Position numbers and translations under genes: made by a program | NCBI RefSeq assembly: GCF_050948215.1 | Contig: NW_027488916.1 | Coordinates: 124,001-188,000 of the forward strand | DNA length: 64,000 nucleotides | Source of the DNA: Halictus rubicundus | Taxonomy: Eukaryota > Arthropoda > Insecta > Hymenoptera > Halictidae | Reading direction: 5' to 3' | The notes under the pieces: model-generated | What the model was told of the DNA's origin: nothing | Database searches by the model: none | Seen by the model: the letters and a program-made list of their open reading frames with translations, nothing else | Shown here: positions 1 to 13,140 of the stretch, one piece after another | Layout: every line of letters starts with the position of its first letter | Position numbering within the stretch: the stretch's first letter is position 1

Positions 1-1878
1 TAGGATATAGGATTGGATAGGATAGAGGATAGGATAGGATAGAGGATAGGATAGGATAGAGGATAGGATATGATCGAGGATAGGATAGGATAGTGGATAG
101 GATATGATAGAGGATAGGATAGGATAGAGGATAGGATAGGATAGAGGGTAGGATATGATAGAGGATAGGATAGGATAGAGGATAGGATAGGATAGAGGAT
201 ACGATATAGGATTTAATAGGATAGAGGATAGGATACGATAGAGGATAGGATAGGATAGAGGATAGGATATGATAGAGGATAGGATAGAGGATAGGATAGG
301 ATTGAGGATAGGATAGGATAGAGGATAGGATAGGATAGAGGATAGGATAGGATAGAGGATAGGATAGGATAGAGGATAGGATAGGATAGAGTATAGAATA
401 GGATAGAGGATAGGATAGGATAGAGGATAGGATAGGATAGAGGATACGATATAGGATTTAATAGGATAGAGGATAGGATACGATAGAGGATAGGATAGGA
501 TAGAGGATAGGATATGATAGAGGATAGGATAGAGGATAGGATAGGATTGAGGATAGGATAGGATAGAGGATAGGATAGGATAGAGGATAGGATAGGATAG
601 AGGAAAGGATAGGATAGAGGATAGGATAGGATAGAGAATAGGATAGGATAGAGGATAGGATAGGATAGAGAATAGGATAGGATAGAGGATAGGATAGGAT
701 TGAGGATAGGATAGGATAGAGGATAGGATAGGATAGAGGATAGGATAGGATAGAGAATAGGATAGGATAGAGGATAGGATAGGATACAGGATAGGATAGG
801 ATAGAGGATAGGATAGGATGGAGGATACGATAGGATAGTGGAAAGGATAGATGATAGGATAGGATAGAGGATAGGATAGGATAGAGGATAGGATAGGATA
901 GAGGATAGGATAGGATAGAGGATAGGATAGGATAGAGGATAGGATAGGATAGAGGATAGGATAGGATAGAGGATAGGATAGGATAGAGGATAGGATAGGA
1001 TAGAGGATAGGATAGGATAGAGGATAGGATAGGATAGAGGATAGGATAGGATAGAGGATAGGATAGGATAGAGGATAGGATAGGATAGAGGATAGGATAG
1101 GATAGAGGATAGGATATAATAGAGGATAGGATCGAACAGAGGATAGGATAGAGGATAGGATAGGATAGAGGATAGGATAGGATAGAGGATAGGATAGGAT
1201 AGACGATAGGATAGGATAGAGGATAGGATAGAGGATAGGATAAGATATAGGATAGGATAGGATAGAGGATAGGATAGGATAGAGGATAGGATAGGATAGA
1301 GGATAGGATAGGAGAGAGGATACGATAAGATAGAGGAAAGGATAGAGGATAGGATAGGATAGAGGATAGGATAGGTTAGAGGATAGGATAGGATAGAGGA
1401 TAGGATAGGATAGAGGATAGGATAGAGGATAGGATAGCATAGAGGATAGGATAGGATAGAGGATAGTATAGGATAGAGGATAGGATAGGATAGAGGATAC
1501 GATAGGATAGATGAAAGGATAGAGGATATGATAGGATAGAGGATAGGATAGGATAGAGGATAGGATAGGATAGAGGATAGGATAGGATAGAAGATAGGAT
1601 AGGAGAGAGGATAGGATAGGATAGAGCATAGGATAGGATAGAGGATAGGATAGGATAGAGTATAGAATAGGATAGAGGATAGGATAGGATAGAGGATAGG
1701 ATAGGATAGAGGATACGATATAGGATTTAATAGGATAGAGGATAGGATACGATAGAGGATACGATAGGATAGAGGATAGGATAGGATAGAGAATAGGATA
1801 GGATAGAGGATAGGATAGGATAGCGGATAGGATAGGATAGAGGATAGGATAGGGTAGAGGATAGGATATGATAGAGGA
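1..1878 (+). repeat. HOR-A copy 1 (length-altered)
   Basis: It starts at the marker TAGGATATAGGATTGG, which recurs at 1879 and 3631. Markers in order are TGATCGAGG, GATTTAATAGG (c of the preceding CGATATAGG at 202 and again at 447), GTGGAAAGG (838), CGAACAG (1133), GAGCATAGG (~1625) and a second GATTTAATAGG (1716). It is 126 bases longer than copy 2. This is explained by a 245-base duplication near 202-691 minus 119 bases (7 x 17) lost from the homogeneous run between 838 and 1133. Confidence 0.9.
202..691 (+). repeat. 245-bp direct duplication inside HOR-A copy 1
   Basis: The marker CGATATAGGATTTAATAGG occurs at 202 and 447, each followed by the same series (GATACGATAGAGG, GATATGATAG, GATTGAGG). 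HOR-A copies 2 and 3 have this segment once (2080 and 3832). The duplication is therefore private to copy 1. One GAGGAAAGG variant near 600 separates the second half from the first. Confidence 0.85.
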
Positions 1879-3630
1879 TAGGATATAGGATTGGATAGGA
1901 TAGAGGATAGGATAGGATAGAGGATAGGATAGGATAGAGGATAGGATATGATCGAGGATAGGATAGGATAGTGGATAGGATATGATAGAGGATAGGATAG
2001 GATAGAGGATAGGATAGGATAGAGGGTAGGATATGATAGAGGATAGGATAGGATAGAGGATAGGATAGGATAGAGGATACGATATAGGATTTAATAGGAT
2101 AGAGGATAGGATACGATAGAGGATAGGATAGGATAGAGGATAGGATATGATAGAGGATAGGATAGAGGATAGGATAGGATTGAGGATAGGATAGGATAGA
2201 GGATAGGATAGGATAGAGGATAGGATAGGATAGAGGATAGGATAGGATAGAGGATAGGATAGGATAGAGAATAGGATAGGATAGAGGATAGGATAGGATA
2301 GAGAATAGGATAGGATAGAGGATAGGATAGGATTGAGGATAGGATAGGATAGAGGATAGGATAGGATAGAGGATAGGATAGGATAGAGAATAGGATAGGA
2401 TAGAGGATAGGATAGGATACAGGATAGGATAGGATAGAGGATAGGATAGGATGGAGGATACGATAGGATAGTGGAAAGGATAGAGGATAGGATAGGATAG
2501 AGGATAGGATAGGATAGAGGATAGGATAGGATAGAGGATAGGATAGGATAGAGGATAGGATAGGATAGAGGATAGGATAGGATAGAGGATAGGATAGGAT
2601 AGAGGATAGGATAGGATAGAGGATAGGATAGGATAGAGGATAGGATAGGATAGAGGATAGGATAGGATAGAGGATAGGATAGGATAGAGGATAGGATAGG
2701 ATAGAGGATAGGATAGGATAGAGGATAGGATAGGATAGAGGATAGGATAGGATAGAGGATAGGATAGGATAGAGGATAGGATAGGATAGAGGATAGGATA
2801 GGATAGAGGATAGGATAGGATAGAGGATAGGATAGGATAGAGGATAGGATAGGATAGAGGATAGGATATAATAGAGGATAGGATCGAACAGAGGATAGGA
2901 TAGAGGATAGGATAGGATAGAGGATAGGATAGGATAGAGGATAGGATAGGATAGACGATAGGATAGGATAGAGGATAGGATAGAGGATAGGATAAGATAT
3001 AGGATAGGATAGGATAGAGGATAGGATAGGATAGAGGATAGGATAGGATAGAGGATAGGATAGGAGAGAGGATACGATAAGATAGAGGAAAGGATAGAGG
3101 ATAGGATAGGATAGAGGATAGGATAGGTTAGAGGATAGGATAGGATAGAGGATAGGATAGGATAGAGGATAGGATAGAGGATAGGATAGCATAGAGGATA
3201 GGATAGGATAGAGGATAGTATAGGATAGAGGATAGGATAGGATAGAGGATACGATAGGATAGATGAAAGGATAGAGGATATGATAGGATAGAGGATAGGA
3301 TAGGATAGAGGATAGGATAGGATAGAGGATAGGATAGGATAGAAGATAGGATAGGAGAGAGGATAGGATAGGATAGAGCATAGGATAGGATAGAGGATAG
3401 GATAGGATAGAGTATAGAATAGGATAGAGGATAGGATAGGATAGAGGATAGGATAGGATAGAGGATACGATATAGGATTTAATAGGATAGAGGATAGGAT
3501 ACGATAGAGGATACGATAGGATAGAGGATAGGATAGGATAGAGAATAGGATAGGATAGAGGATAGGATAGGATAGCGGATAGGATAGGATAGAGGATAGG
3601 ATAGGGTAGAGGATAGGATATGATAGAGGA
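1879..3630 (+). repeat. HOR-A copy 2 (1752 bp)
   Basis: This is the reference copy of HOR-A. Markers GATTTAATAGG at 2080 and 3468, GTGGAAAGG at 2471 and CGAACAG at 2885 match copy 3, with the 1752-base shift holding at 1716/3468, 2080/3832, 2471/4223 and at the unit start 1879/3631. 1752 is 103 x 17 + 1, so the unit is not an exact multiple of the monomer. Roughly 2490-2865 is an almost perfect 17-mer run. Confidence 0.92.
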
Positions 3631-5118
3631 TAGGATATAGGATTGGATAGGATAGAGGATAGGATAGGATAGAGGATAGGATAGGATAGAGGATAGGATA
3701 TGATCGAGGATAGGATAGGATAGTGGATAGGATATGATAGAGGATAGGATAGGATAGAGGATAGGATAGGATAGAGGGTAGGATATGATAGAGGATAGGA
3801 TAGGATAGAGGATAGGATAGGATAGAGGATACGATATAGGATTTAATAGGATAGAGGATAGGATACGATAGAGGATAGGATAGGATAGAGGATAGGATAT
3901 GATAGAGGATAGGATAGAGGATAGGATAGGATTGAGGATAGGATAGGATAGAGGATAGGATAGGATAGAGGATAGGATAGGATAGAGGATAGGATAGGAT
4001 AGAGGATAGGATAGGATAGAGAATAGGATAGGATAGAGGATAGGATAGGATAGAGAATAGGATAGGATAGAGGATAGGATAGGATTGAGGATAGGATAGG
4101 ATAGAGGATAGGATAGGATAGAGGATAGGATAGGATAGAGAATAGGATAGGATAGAGGATAGGATAGGATACAGGATAGGATAGGATAGAGGATAGGATA
4201 GGATGGAGGATACGATAGGATAGTGGAAAGGATAGAGGATAGGATAGGATAGAGGATAGGATAGGATAGAGGATAGGATAGGATAGAGGATAGGATAGGA
4301 TAGAGGATAGGATAGGATAGAGGATAGGATAGGATAGAGGATAGGATAGGATAGAGGATAGGATAGGATAGAGGATAGGATAGGATAGAGGATAGGATAG
4401 GATAGAGGATAGGATAGGATAGAGGATAGGATAGGATAGAGGATAGGATAGGATAGAGGATAGGATAGGATAGAGGATAGGATAGGATAGAGGATAGGAT
4501 AGGATAGAGGATAGGATAGGATAGAGGATAGGATATAATAGAGGATAGGATCGAACAGAGGATAGGATAGAGGATAGGATAGGATAGAGGATAGGATAGG
4601 ATAGAGGATAGGATAGGATAGACGATAGGATAGGATAGAGGATAGGATAGAGGATAGGATAAGATATAGGATAGGATAGGATAGAGGATAGGATAGGATA
4701 GAGGATAGGATAGGATAGAGGATAGGATAGGAGAGAGGATACGATAAGATAGAGGAAAGGATAGAGGATAGGATAGGATAGAGGATAGGATAGGTTAGAG
4801 GATAGGATAGGATAGAGGATAGGATAGGATAGAGGATAGGATAGAGGATAGGATAGCATAGAGGATAGGATAGGATAGAGGATAGTATAGGATAGAGGAT
4901 AGGATAGGATAGAGGATACGATAGGATAGATGAAAGGATAGAGGATATGATAGGATAGAGGATAGGATAGGATAGAGGATAGGATAGGATAGAGGATAGG
5001 ATAGGATAGAAGATAGGATAGGAGAGAGGATAGGATAGGATAGAGCATAGGATAGGATAGAGGATAGGATAGGATAGAGTATAGAATAGGATAGAGGATA
5101 GGATAGGATAGAGGATAG
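3631..5118 (+). repeat. HOR-A copy 3, partial
   Basis: It follows copy 2 with a 1752-base shift up to GTGGAAAGG (4223). After that the shift falls to 1667 at CGAACAG (4552), a loss of 85 bases (5 x 17) inside the homogeneous run. Similarity ends after the GTATAGAATAGG marker near 5080-5118, where copy 2 would continue into GATTTAATAGG. Its last ~580 bases are also the left end of HOR-B copy 1. Confidence 0.88.
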
Positions 5119-5144
5119 GAGAGGATTGAGGATAGGATAGGATA

Positions 5145-5378
5145 GATGATAAGATTGGATAGAGCATCGGATAGGGGATTGGATAGAGAATAGGATAGGA
5201 TAGAGCATAGGATAAGATAGAGGATAGGATAGGATAGAGGATAGGATAGGATAGGGGATATTATAGGATAGAGGATAGTATAGGATAGCGGATAGGATAG
5301 CGGATAGGATAGCGGACAGGATAGGATAGAGGATAGGATAGGATTTAGGATTGGATAGAATACAGGATTTCATTGAGG
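5145..5378 (+). repeat. Cassette X, copy in HOR-B copy 1
   Basis: It runs from TGATAAGATTGG through GCATCGG (5164), GGGGATATTATAGG and three GCGG motifs to TTTCATTGAGG (5368). Private features are AAGATTGG near the start and GATTTAGGATTGG before the end, shared with the copy at 9254. GATAGTATAGG before the first GCGG is found only here. Confidence 0.9.
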
Positions 5379-7356
5379 ATAGGATAGGATAGAGGATAGG
5401 ATAGAGGATAGGATAGAGGATTCGATAGGATTGAGGATTCGATAGGATAGAGGATAGGATAGGATAGAGGATACGATAGGATAGATGAAAGGATAGAGGA
5501 TATGATAGGATAGAGGATAGGATAGGATAGAGGATAGGATAGGATAGAGGATAGGATAGGATAGAAGATAGGATAGGAGAGAGGATAGGATAGGATAGAG
5601 GATAGGATAGGATAGAGTATAGAATAGGATAGAGGATAGGATAGGATAGAGGATAGGATAGGATAGAGGATAGGATAGGATAGAGTATAGAATAGGATAG
5701 AGAATAGGATAGGATAGAGGATAGGATAAGATGGAGGATAGGATAGGATAGAGGATAGGATAGAGGATAGGATAGAGGATTCGATAGGATAGAGGATATT
5801 ATAGGATACACGATAGGTTAGGATAGAGGATTCGATAGGATAGAGGGCAGGATAGGGTAGAGGATAGGACAGGGGATTGGATAGGATAGAGGATAGGATA
5901 GGATAGAGGATAGGATCGGATAGAGGACAGGATAGTTGATTGGATAGGATAGAGGATAGCATCGGATAGAGGATAGGATAGAGGATAGGATAGGATAGAG
6001 GATAGGATAGGATAGAGTATAGAATAGGATAGAGGATAGGATAGGATAGAGGATAGGATAGGATAGAGGATAGGATAGGATAGAGGATACGTTCGGATAG
6101 AGGATAGGATAGGTGATTGGATAGGGTAGAGGATAGGATAAGATAGAGGATAGGATAGGATAGAGGATAGGATAGGATACAGGATAGGATAGGATAGAGG
6201 ATAGGATAGGTTAGAGGATATGATAGGATAGAGGATAGGATAGGATAGAGGATAGGATAGGATAGGATAGAGGATAGGATAGGATAGAGGATAGGATAGG
6301 ATAGAGAATAGGATAGGATAGAGGATAGGATAGGATAGAGGATAGGATATAATAGAGGATAGGATCGAACAGAGGATAGGATAGAGGATAGGATAGGATA
6401 GAGGATAGGATAGGATAGAGGATAGGATAGGATAGAGGATAGGATAGGATAGAGGATAGGATAGGATAGAGGATAGGATAGGATAGAGGATAGAGGATAG
6501 GATAGGATAGAGGATAGGATAGGATAGAGGATAGGATAGGATAGAGGATAGGATAGGATAGAGGATAGGATAGGATAGAGGATAGGATAGGATAGAGGAT
6601 AGGATAGGATAGAGGATAGGATAGGATAGAGGATAGGATAAGATATAGGATAGGATAGGATAGAGGATAGGATAGGATAGAGGATAGGATAGGATAGAGG
6701 ATACGATAAGATAGAGGAAAGGATAGAGGATAGGATAGGATAGAGGATAGGATAGGTTAGAGGATAGGATAGGATAGAGGATAGGATAGGATAGAGGATA
6801 GGATAGGACAGAGGATAGGATAGGATAGAGGATAGGATAGGATAGAGGATAGGATAGGATAGAGGATAGGATAGGATAGAGGATATGATAGAGGATAGGA
6901 TAGCATAGAGGATAGGATAGGATAGAGGATAGTATAGGATAGAGGATAGGATATAATAGGGGATAGGATCGAACAGAGGATAGGATAGGGGATTGGATTG
7001 GATAGAGGATAGGATAGGATAGAGGATAGGATAGGATAGAGGATAGGATAGGATAGAGGATAGGATAGGATAGAGGATAGGATAGGATAGAGGATAGGAT
7101 AGGATAGAGGATAGGATAGGATAGAGGATACGATAGGATAGATGAAAGGATAGAGGATATGATAGGATAGAGGATAGGATAGGATAGAGGATAGGATAGG
7201 ATAGAGGATAGGATAGGATAGAAGATAGGATAGGAGAGAGGATATGATAGGATAGAGGATAGGATAGGATAGAGGATAGGATAGGATAGAGTATAGAATA
7301 GGATAGAGGATAGGATAGGATAGAGGATAGGATAGGATTGAGGATAGGATAGGATA

Positions 7357-7470
7357 GATGATAAGATTGGATAGAGCATCGGATAGGGGATTGGATAGAG
7401 AATAGGATAGGATAGAGCATAGGATAAGATAGAGGATAGGATAGGATAGAGGATAGGATAGGATAGGGGA
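7357..7470 (+). repeat. Cassette X, left half only
   Basis: TGATAAGATTGG, GCATCGG (7376), GGGGATTGG and GCATAGGATAAG are present. The next marker reads GGGGATAGG instead of GGGGATATTATAGG, and the GCGG block and TTTCATTG are missing. This is a recombinant or eroded copy. Confidence 0.8.
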
Positions 7471-9253
7471 TAGGATAGGATAGAAGATAGGATAGGAGAG
7501 AGGATAGGATAGGATAGAGGATAGGATAGGATAGAGGATAGGATAGGATAGAGGATACGATAGGATAGATGAAAGGATAGAGGATATGATAGGATAGATG
7601 ATAGGATAGGATAGAGGATAGGATAGGATAGAAGATAGGATAGGAGAGAGGATAGGATAGGATAGAGGATAGGATAGGATAGAGGATAGGATAGGATAGA
7701 GGATAGGATAGAGGATAGGATAGAGGATTCGATAGGATAGAGGATTCGATAGGATAGAGGATAGGATAGGATAGAGGATACGATAGGATAGATGAAAGGA
7801 TAGAGGATATGATAGGATAGATGATAGGATAGGATAGAGGATAGGATAGGATAGAAGATAGGATAGGAGAGAGGATAGGATAGGATAGAGGATAGGATAG
7901 AATAGAGGATAGGATAGGATAGAGTATAGAATAGGAAAGAGAATAGGATAGGACAGAGGATAGGATAAGATAGAGGATAGGATAGGATAGAGGATAGGAT
8001 AGAGGATAGGATAGAGGATTCGATAGGATAGAGGATATTATAGGATACACGATAGGTTAGGATAGAGGATTCGATAGGATAGAGGGCAGGATAGGGTAGA
8101 GGATAGGACAGGGGATTGGATAGGATAGAGGATAGGATAGGATAGAGGATAGGATCGGATAGAGGACAGGATAGGTGATTGGATAGGATAGAGGATAGGA
8201 TCGGATACAGGATAGGATAGGTGATTGGGTAGGATAGAGGATAGGATAAGTTAGAGGATAGGATAGGATAGAGGATAGGATATAATAGAGGATAGGATAG
8301 GGGATTCGTTGGATAGAGGATAGGATAGGATAGAGGATAGGATAGGATAGCGGATAGGATAGGATAGAGTATAGAATAGGATAAAGGATAGGATAGAATA
8401 GAGGATAGGATAGGATAGAGGATAGGATAGGATAGAGTATAGAATAGGATAGAGGATAGGATAGGATAGAGGATAGGATAGGATTGAGGATAGGATAGGA
8501 TAGAGGATAGGATAAGATAGAGGATAGGATAGGATAGAGGATAGGATACAATAGAGGATAGGATCCGATAGAGGATAGGATAGGGGATTCGTTGGATAGA
8601 GGATAGGATAGGATAGTGGATAGGATAGGATAGCGGATAGGATAGGATAGAGGATAGGATCGAACAGAGGATAGGATAGAGGATAGGATAGGATAGAGGA
8701 TAGGATAGGATAGAGGATAGGATAGGATAGACGATAGGATAGGATAGAGGATAGGATAGAGGATAGGATAAGATATAGGATAGGATAGGATAGAGGATAG
8801 GATAGGATAGAGGATAGGATAGGATAGAGGATAGGATAGGAGAGAGGATACGATAAGATAGAGGAAAGGATAGAGGATAGGATAGGATAGAGGATAGGAT
8901 AGGTTAGAGGATAGGATAGGATAGAGGATAGGATAGGATAGAGGATAGGATAGAGGATAGGATAGCATAGAGGATAGGATAGGATAGAGGATAGTATAGG
9001 ATAGAGGATAGGATAGGATAGAGGATACGATAGGATAGATGAAAGGATAGAGGATATGATAGGATAGAGGATAGGATAGGATAGAGGATAGGATAGGATA
9101 GAGGATAGGATAGGATAGAAGATAGGATAGGAGAGAGGATAGGATAGGATAGAGCATAGGATAGGATAGAGGATAGGATAGGATAGAGTATAGAATAGGA
9201 TAGAGGATAGGATAGGATAGAGGATAGGATAGGATTGAGGATAGGATAGGATA

Positions 9254-9487
9254 GATGATAAGATTGGATAGAGCATCGGATAGGGGATTGGATAGAGAAT
9301 AGGATAGGATAGAGCATAGGATAAGATAGAGGATAGGATAGGATAGAGGATAGGATAGGATAGGGGATATTATAGGATAGAGGATAGGATAGGATAGCGG
9401 ATAGGATAGCGGATAGGATAGCGGACAGGATAGGATAGAGGATAGGATAGGATTTAGGATTGGATAGAATACAGGATTTCATTGAGG
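9254..9487 (+). repeat. Cassette X, first copy in HOR-B copy 2
   Basis: It lies exactly 4109 bases from the copy at 5145. GCATCGG is at 9273 and TTTCATTG at 9477. It shares AAGATTGG and GATTTAGGATTGG with that copy. Confidence 0.9.
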
Positions 9488-11441
9488 ATAGGATAGGATA
9501 GAGGATAGGATAGAGGATAGGATAGAGGATTCGATAGGATTGAGGATTCGATAGGATAGAGGATAGGATAGGATAGAGGATACGATAGGATAGATGAAAG
9601 GATAGAGGATATGATAGGATAGAGGATAGGATAGGATAGAGGATAGGATAGGATAGAGGATAGGATAGGATAGAAGATAGGATAGGAGAGAGGATAGGAT
9701 AGGATAGAGGATAGGATAGGATAGAGTATAGAATAGGATAGAGGATAGGATAGGATAGAGGATAGGATAGGATAGAGGATAGGATAGGATAGAGTATAGA
9801 ATAGGATAGAGAATAGGATAGGATAGAGGATAGGATAAGATGGAGGATAGGATAGGATAGAGGATAGGATAGAGGATAGGATAGAGGATTCGATAGGATA
9901 GAGGATATTATAGGATACACGATAGGTTAGGATAGAGGATTCGATAGGATAGAGGGCAGGATAGGGTAGAGGATAGGACAGGGGATTGGATAGGATAGAG
10001 GATAGGATAGGATAGAGGATAGGATCGGATAGAGGACAGGATAGTTGATTGGATAGGATAGAGGATAGCATCGGATAGAGGATAGGATAGAGGATAGGAT
10101 AGGATAGAGGATAGGATAGGATAGAGTATAGAATAGGATAGAGGATAGGATAGGATAGAGGATAGGATAGGATAGAGGATAGGATAGGATAGAGGATACG
10201 TTCGGATAGAGGATAGGATAGGTGATTGGATAGGGTAGAGGATAGGATAAGATAGAGGATAGGATAGGATAGAGGATAGGATAGGATACAGGATAGGATA
10301 GGATAGAGGATAGGATAGGTTAGAGGATATGATAGGATAGAGGATAGGATAGGATAGAGGATAGGATAGGATAGGATAGAGGATAGGATAGGATAGAGGA
10401 TAGGATAGGATAGAGAATAGGATAGGATAGAGGATAGGATAGGATAGAGGATAGGATATAATAGAGGATAGGATCGAACAGAGGATAGGATAGAGGATAG
10501 GATAGGATAGAGGATAGGATAGGATAGAGGATAGGATAGGATAGAGGATAGGATAGGATAGAGGATAGGATAGGATAGAGGATAGGATAGGATAGAGGAT
10601 AGGATAGGATAGAGGATAGGATCGGATAGAGGATAGGATAGGATAGAGGATAGGATAGGATAGAGGATAGGATAGGATAGAGGATAGGATAGGATAGAGG
10701 ATAGGATAAGATATAGGATAGGATAGGATAGAGGATAGGATAGGATAGAGGATAGGATAGGATAGAGGATACGATAAGATAGAGGAAAGGATAGAGGATA
10801 GGATAGGATAGAGGATAGGATAGGTTAGAGGATAGGATAGGATAGAGGATAGGATAGGATAGAGGATAGGATAGGACAGAGGATAGGATAGGATAGAGGA
10901 TAGGATAGGATAGAGGATAGGATAGGATAGAGGATAGGATAGGATAGAGGATAGGATAGAGGATAGGATAGCATAGAGGATAGGATAGGATAGAGGATAG
11001 TATAGGATAGAGGATAGGATATAATAGGGGATAGGATCGAACAGAGGATAGGATAGGGGATTGGATTGGATAGAGGATAGGATAGGATAGAGGATAGGAT
11101 AGGATAGAGGATAGGATAGGATAGAGGATAGGATAGGATAGAGGATAGGATAGGATAGAGGATAGGATAGGATAGAGGATAGGATAGGATAGAGGATAGG
11201 ATAGGATAGAGGATACGATAGGATAGATGAAAGGATAGAGGATATGATAGGATAGAGGATAGGATAGGATAGAGGATAGGATAGGATAGAGGATAGGATA
11301 GGATAGAAGATAGGATAGGAGAGAGGATATGATAGGATAGAGGATAGGATAGGATAGAGGATAGGATAGGATAGAGTATAGAATAGGATAGAGGATAGGA
11401 TAGGATAGAGGATAGGATAGGATTGAGGATAGGATAGGATA

Positions 11442-11675
11442 GATGATAAGATTGGATAGAGCATCGGATAGGGGATTGGATAGAGAATAGGATAGGATAG
11501 AGCATAGGATAAGATAGAGGATAGGATAGGATAGAGGATAGGATAGGATAGGGGATATTATAGGATAGAGGATAGGATAGGATAGCGGATAGGATAGCGG
11601 ATAGGATAGCGGACAGGATAGGATAGAGGATAAGATAGGATAGAGGATTGGATAGAATACAGGATTTCATTGAGG
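11442..11675 (+). repeat. Cassette X, second copy in HOR-B copy 2
   Basis: GCATCGG is at 11461 and TTTCATTG at 11665. It has AAGATTGG like the other B copies but GAGGATAAGATAGG instead of GATTTAGG near its right end. The matching place in HOR-B copy 1 (~7376) has only the left half. Confidence 0.9.
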
Positions 11676-12664
11676 ATAGGATAGGATAGAGGATAGGATA
11701 GAGGATAGGATAGAGGATAGGATAGAGGATAGGATAGAGGATTCGATAGGATAGAGGATTCGATAGGATAGAGGATAGGATAGGATAGAGGATACGATAG
11801 GATAGATGAAAGGATAGAGGATATGATAGGATAGATGATAGGATAGGATAGAGGATAGGATAGGATAGAAGATAGGATAGGAGAGAGGATAGGATAGGAT
11901 AGAGGATAGGATAGGATAGAGGATAGGATAGGATAGAGTATAGAATAGGATAGAGAATAGGATAGGACAGAGGATAGGATAAGATAGAGGATAGGATAGG
12001 ATAGAGGATAGGATAGAGGATAGGATAGAGGATTCGATAGGATAGAGGATATTATAGGATACACGATAGGTTAGGATAGAGGATTCGATAGGATAGAGGG
12101 CAGGATAGGGTAGAGGATAGGACAGGGGATTGGATAGGATAGAGGATAGGATAGGATAGAGGATAGGATCGGATAGAGGACAGGATAGGTGATTGGATAG
12201 GATAGAGGATAGGATCGGATACAGGATAGGATAGGTGATTGGGTAGGATAGAGGATAGGATAAGTTAGAGGATAGGATAGGATAGAGGATAGGATATAAT
12301 AGAGGATAGGATAGGGGATTCGTTGGATAGAGGATAGGATAGGATAGAGGATAGGATAGGATAGCGGATAGGATAGGATAGAGTATAGAATAGGATAAAG
12401 GATAGGATAGGATAGAGGATAGGATAGGATAGAGGATAGGATAGGATAGAGTATAGAATAGGATAGAGGATAGGATAGGATAGAGGATAGGATAGGATTG
12501 AGGATAGGATAGGATAGAGGATAGGATAAGATAGAGGATAGGATAGGATAGAGGATAGGATACAATAGAGGATAGGATCCGATAGAGGATAGGATAGGGG
12601 ATTCGTTGGATAGAGGATAGGATAGGATAGTGGATAGGATAGGATAGCGGATAGGATAGGATAG

Positions 12665-13140
12665 AGTATAGAATAGGATAAATGATAGGATAGGATAGAT
12701 GATAAGATAGGATAGAGCATCGGATAGGGGATTGGATAGAGAATAGGATAGGATAGAGCATAGGATAAGATAGAGGATAGGATAGGATAGAGGATAGGAT
12801 AGGATAGGGGATATTATAGGATAGAGGATAGGATAGGATAGCGGATATTCTAGGATAGAGGATAGGATAGGATAGAGCATACGATATTATAGAGGATAGG
12901 ATAGGATAGAGGATAGGATCGGATAGAGGATAGGATCGGGGAATGGATAGGTTAGAGGATCGGATAGAATAGAGGACAGGGTAGGATAGAGGATAGGATA
13001 GGATACAGGATAGGATAGAGAAGAGGATATGATAGAGGATAGGATAGGATAGAGGATAGTATATTGTAGAGGATAGGATAAGATAGAGGATAGGATAGAA
13101 TAGAGGACAGGATAGGGTAGAGGATAGGATAGGATAGAGG
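12665..13140 (+). repeat. Diverged junction between HOR-B and HOR-C
   Basis: It begins with the left part of cassette X (GCATCGG at 12717, GGGGATATTATAGG near 12808). That copy breaks off at a GCGGATATTCTAGG variant near 12841. What follows is a dense mixture of variants (GATCGGGGAATGG, GACAGGGTAGG, GAGAAGAGG, GTATATTGTAGAGG). No clear HOR and no other sequence class is visible. Confidence 0.8.

Larger units (their letters stand above)
4540..8649 (+). repeat. HOR-B copy 1 (~4.1 kb)
   Basis: It is matched to copy 2 by a 4109-base shift: CGAACAGAGG at 4552/8661, cassette X marker GCATCGG at 5164/9273 and TTTCATTG at 5368/9477. Later markers give 4014, for example TTCGTTGG at 8588/12602 and GGTTAGG at about 8055/12069. 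The copies therefore differ by a net 95 bases. Copy 1 contains one full cassette X, a left-half X at ~7376, and two TTCGTTGG markers near 8297 and 8588. Confidence 0.88.
8650..12664 (+). repeat. HOR-B copy 2 (~4.0 kb)
   Basis: It is a direct tandem copy of 4540-8649. The upstream junction is visible: just before CGAACAG at 8661 the sequence is plain repeat, whereas at 4552 it is GATATAATAGAGG. Copy 2 holds full cassette X copies at 9254 and 11442; the second has no full counterpart in copy 1, where only the left half is present at ~7376. Similarity to copy 1 ends near 12664. Confidence 0.87.
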
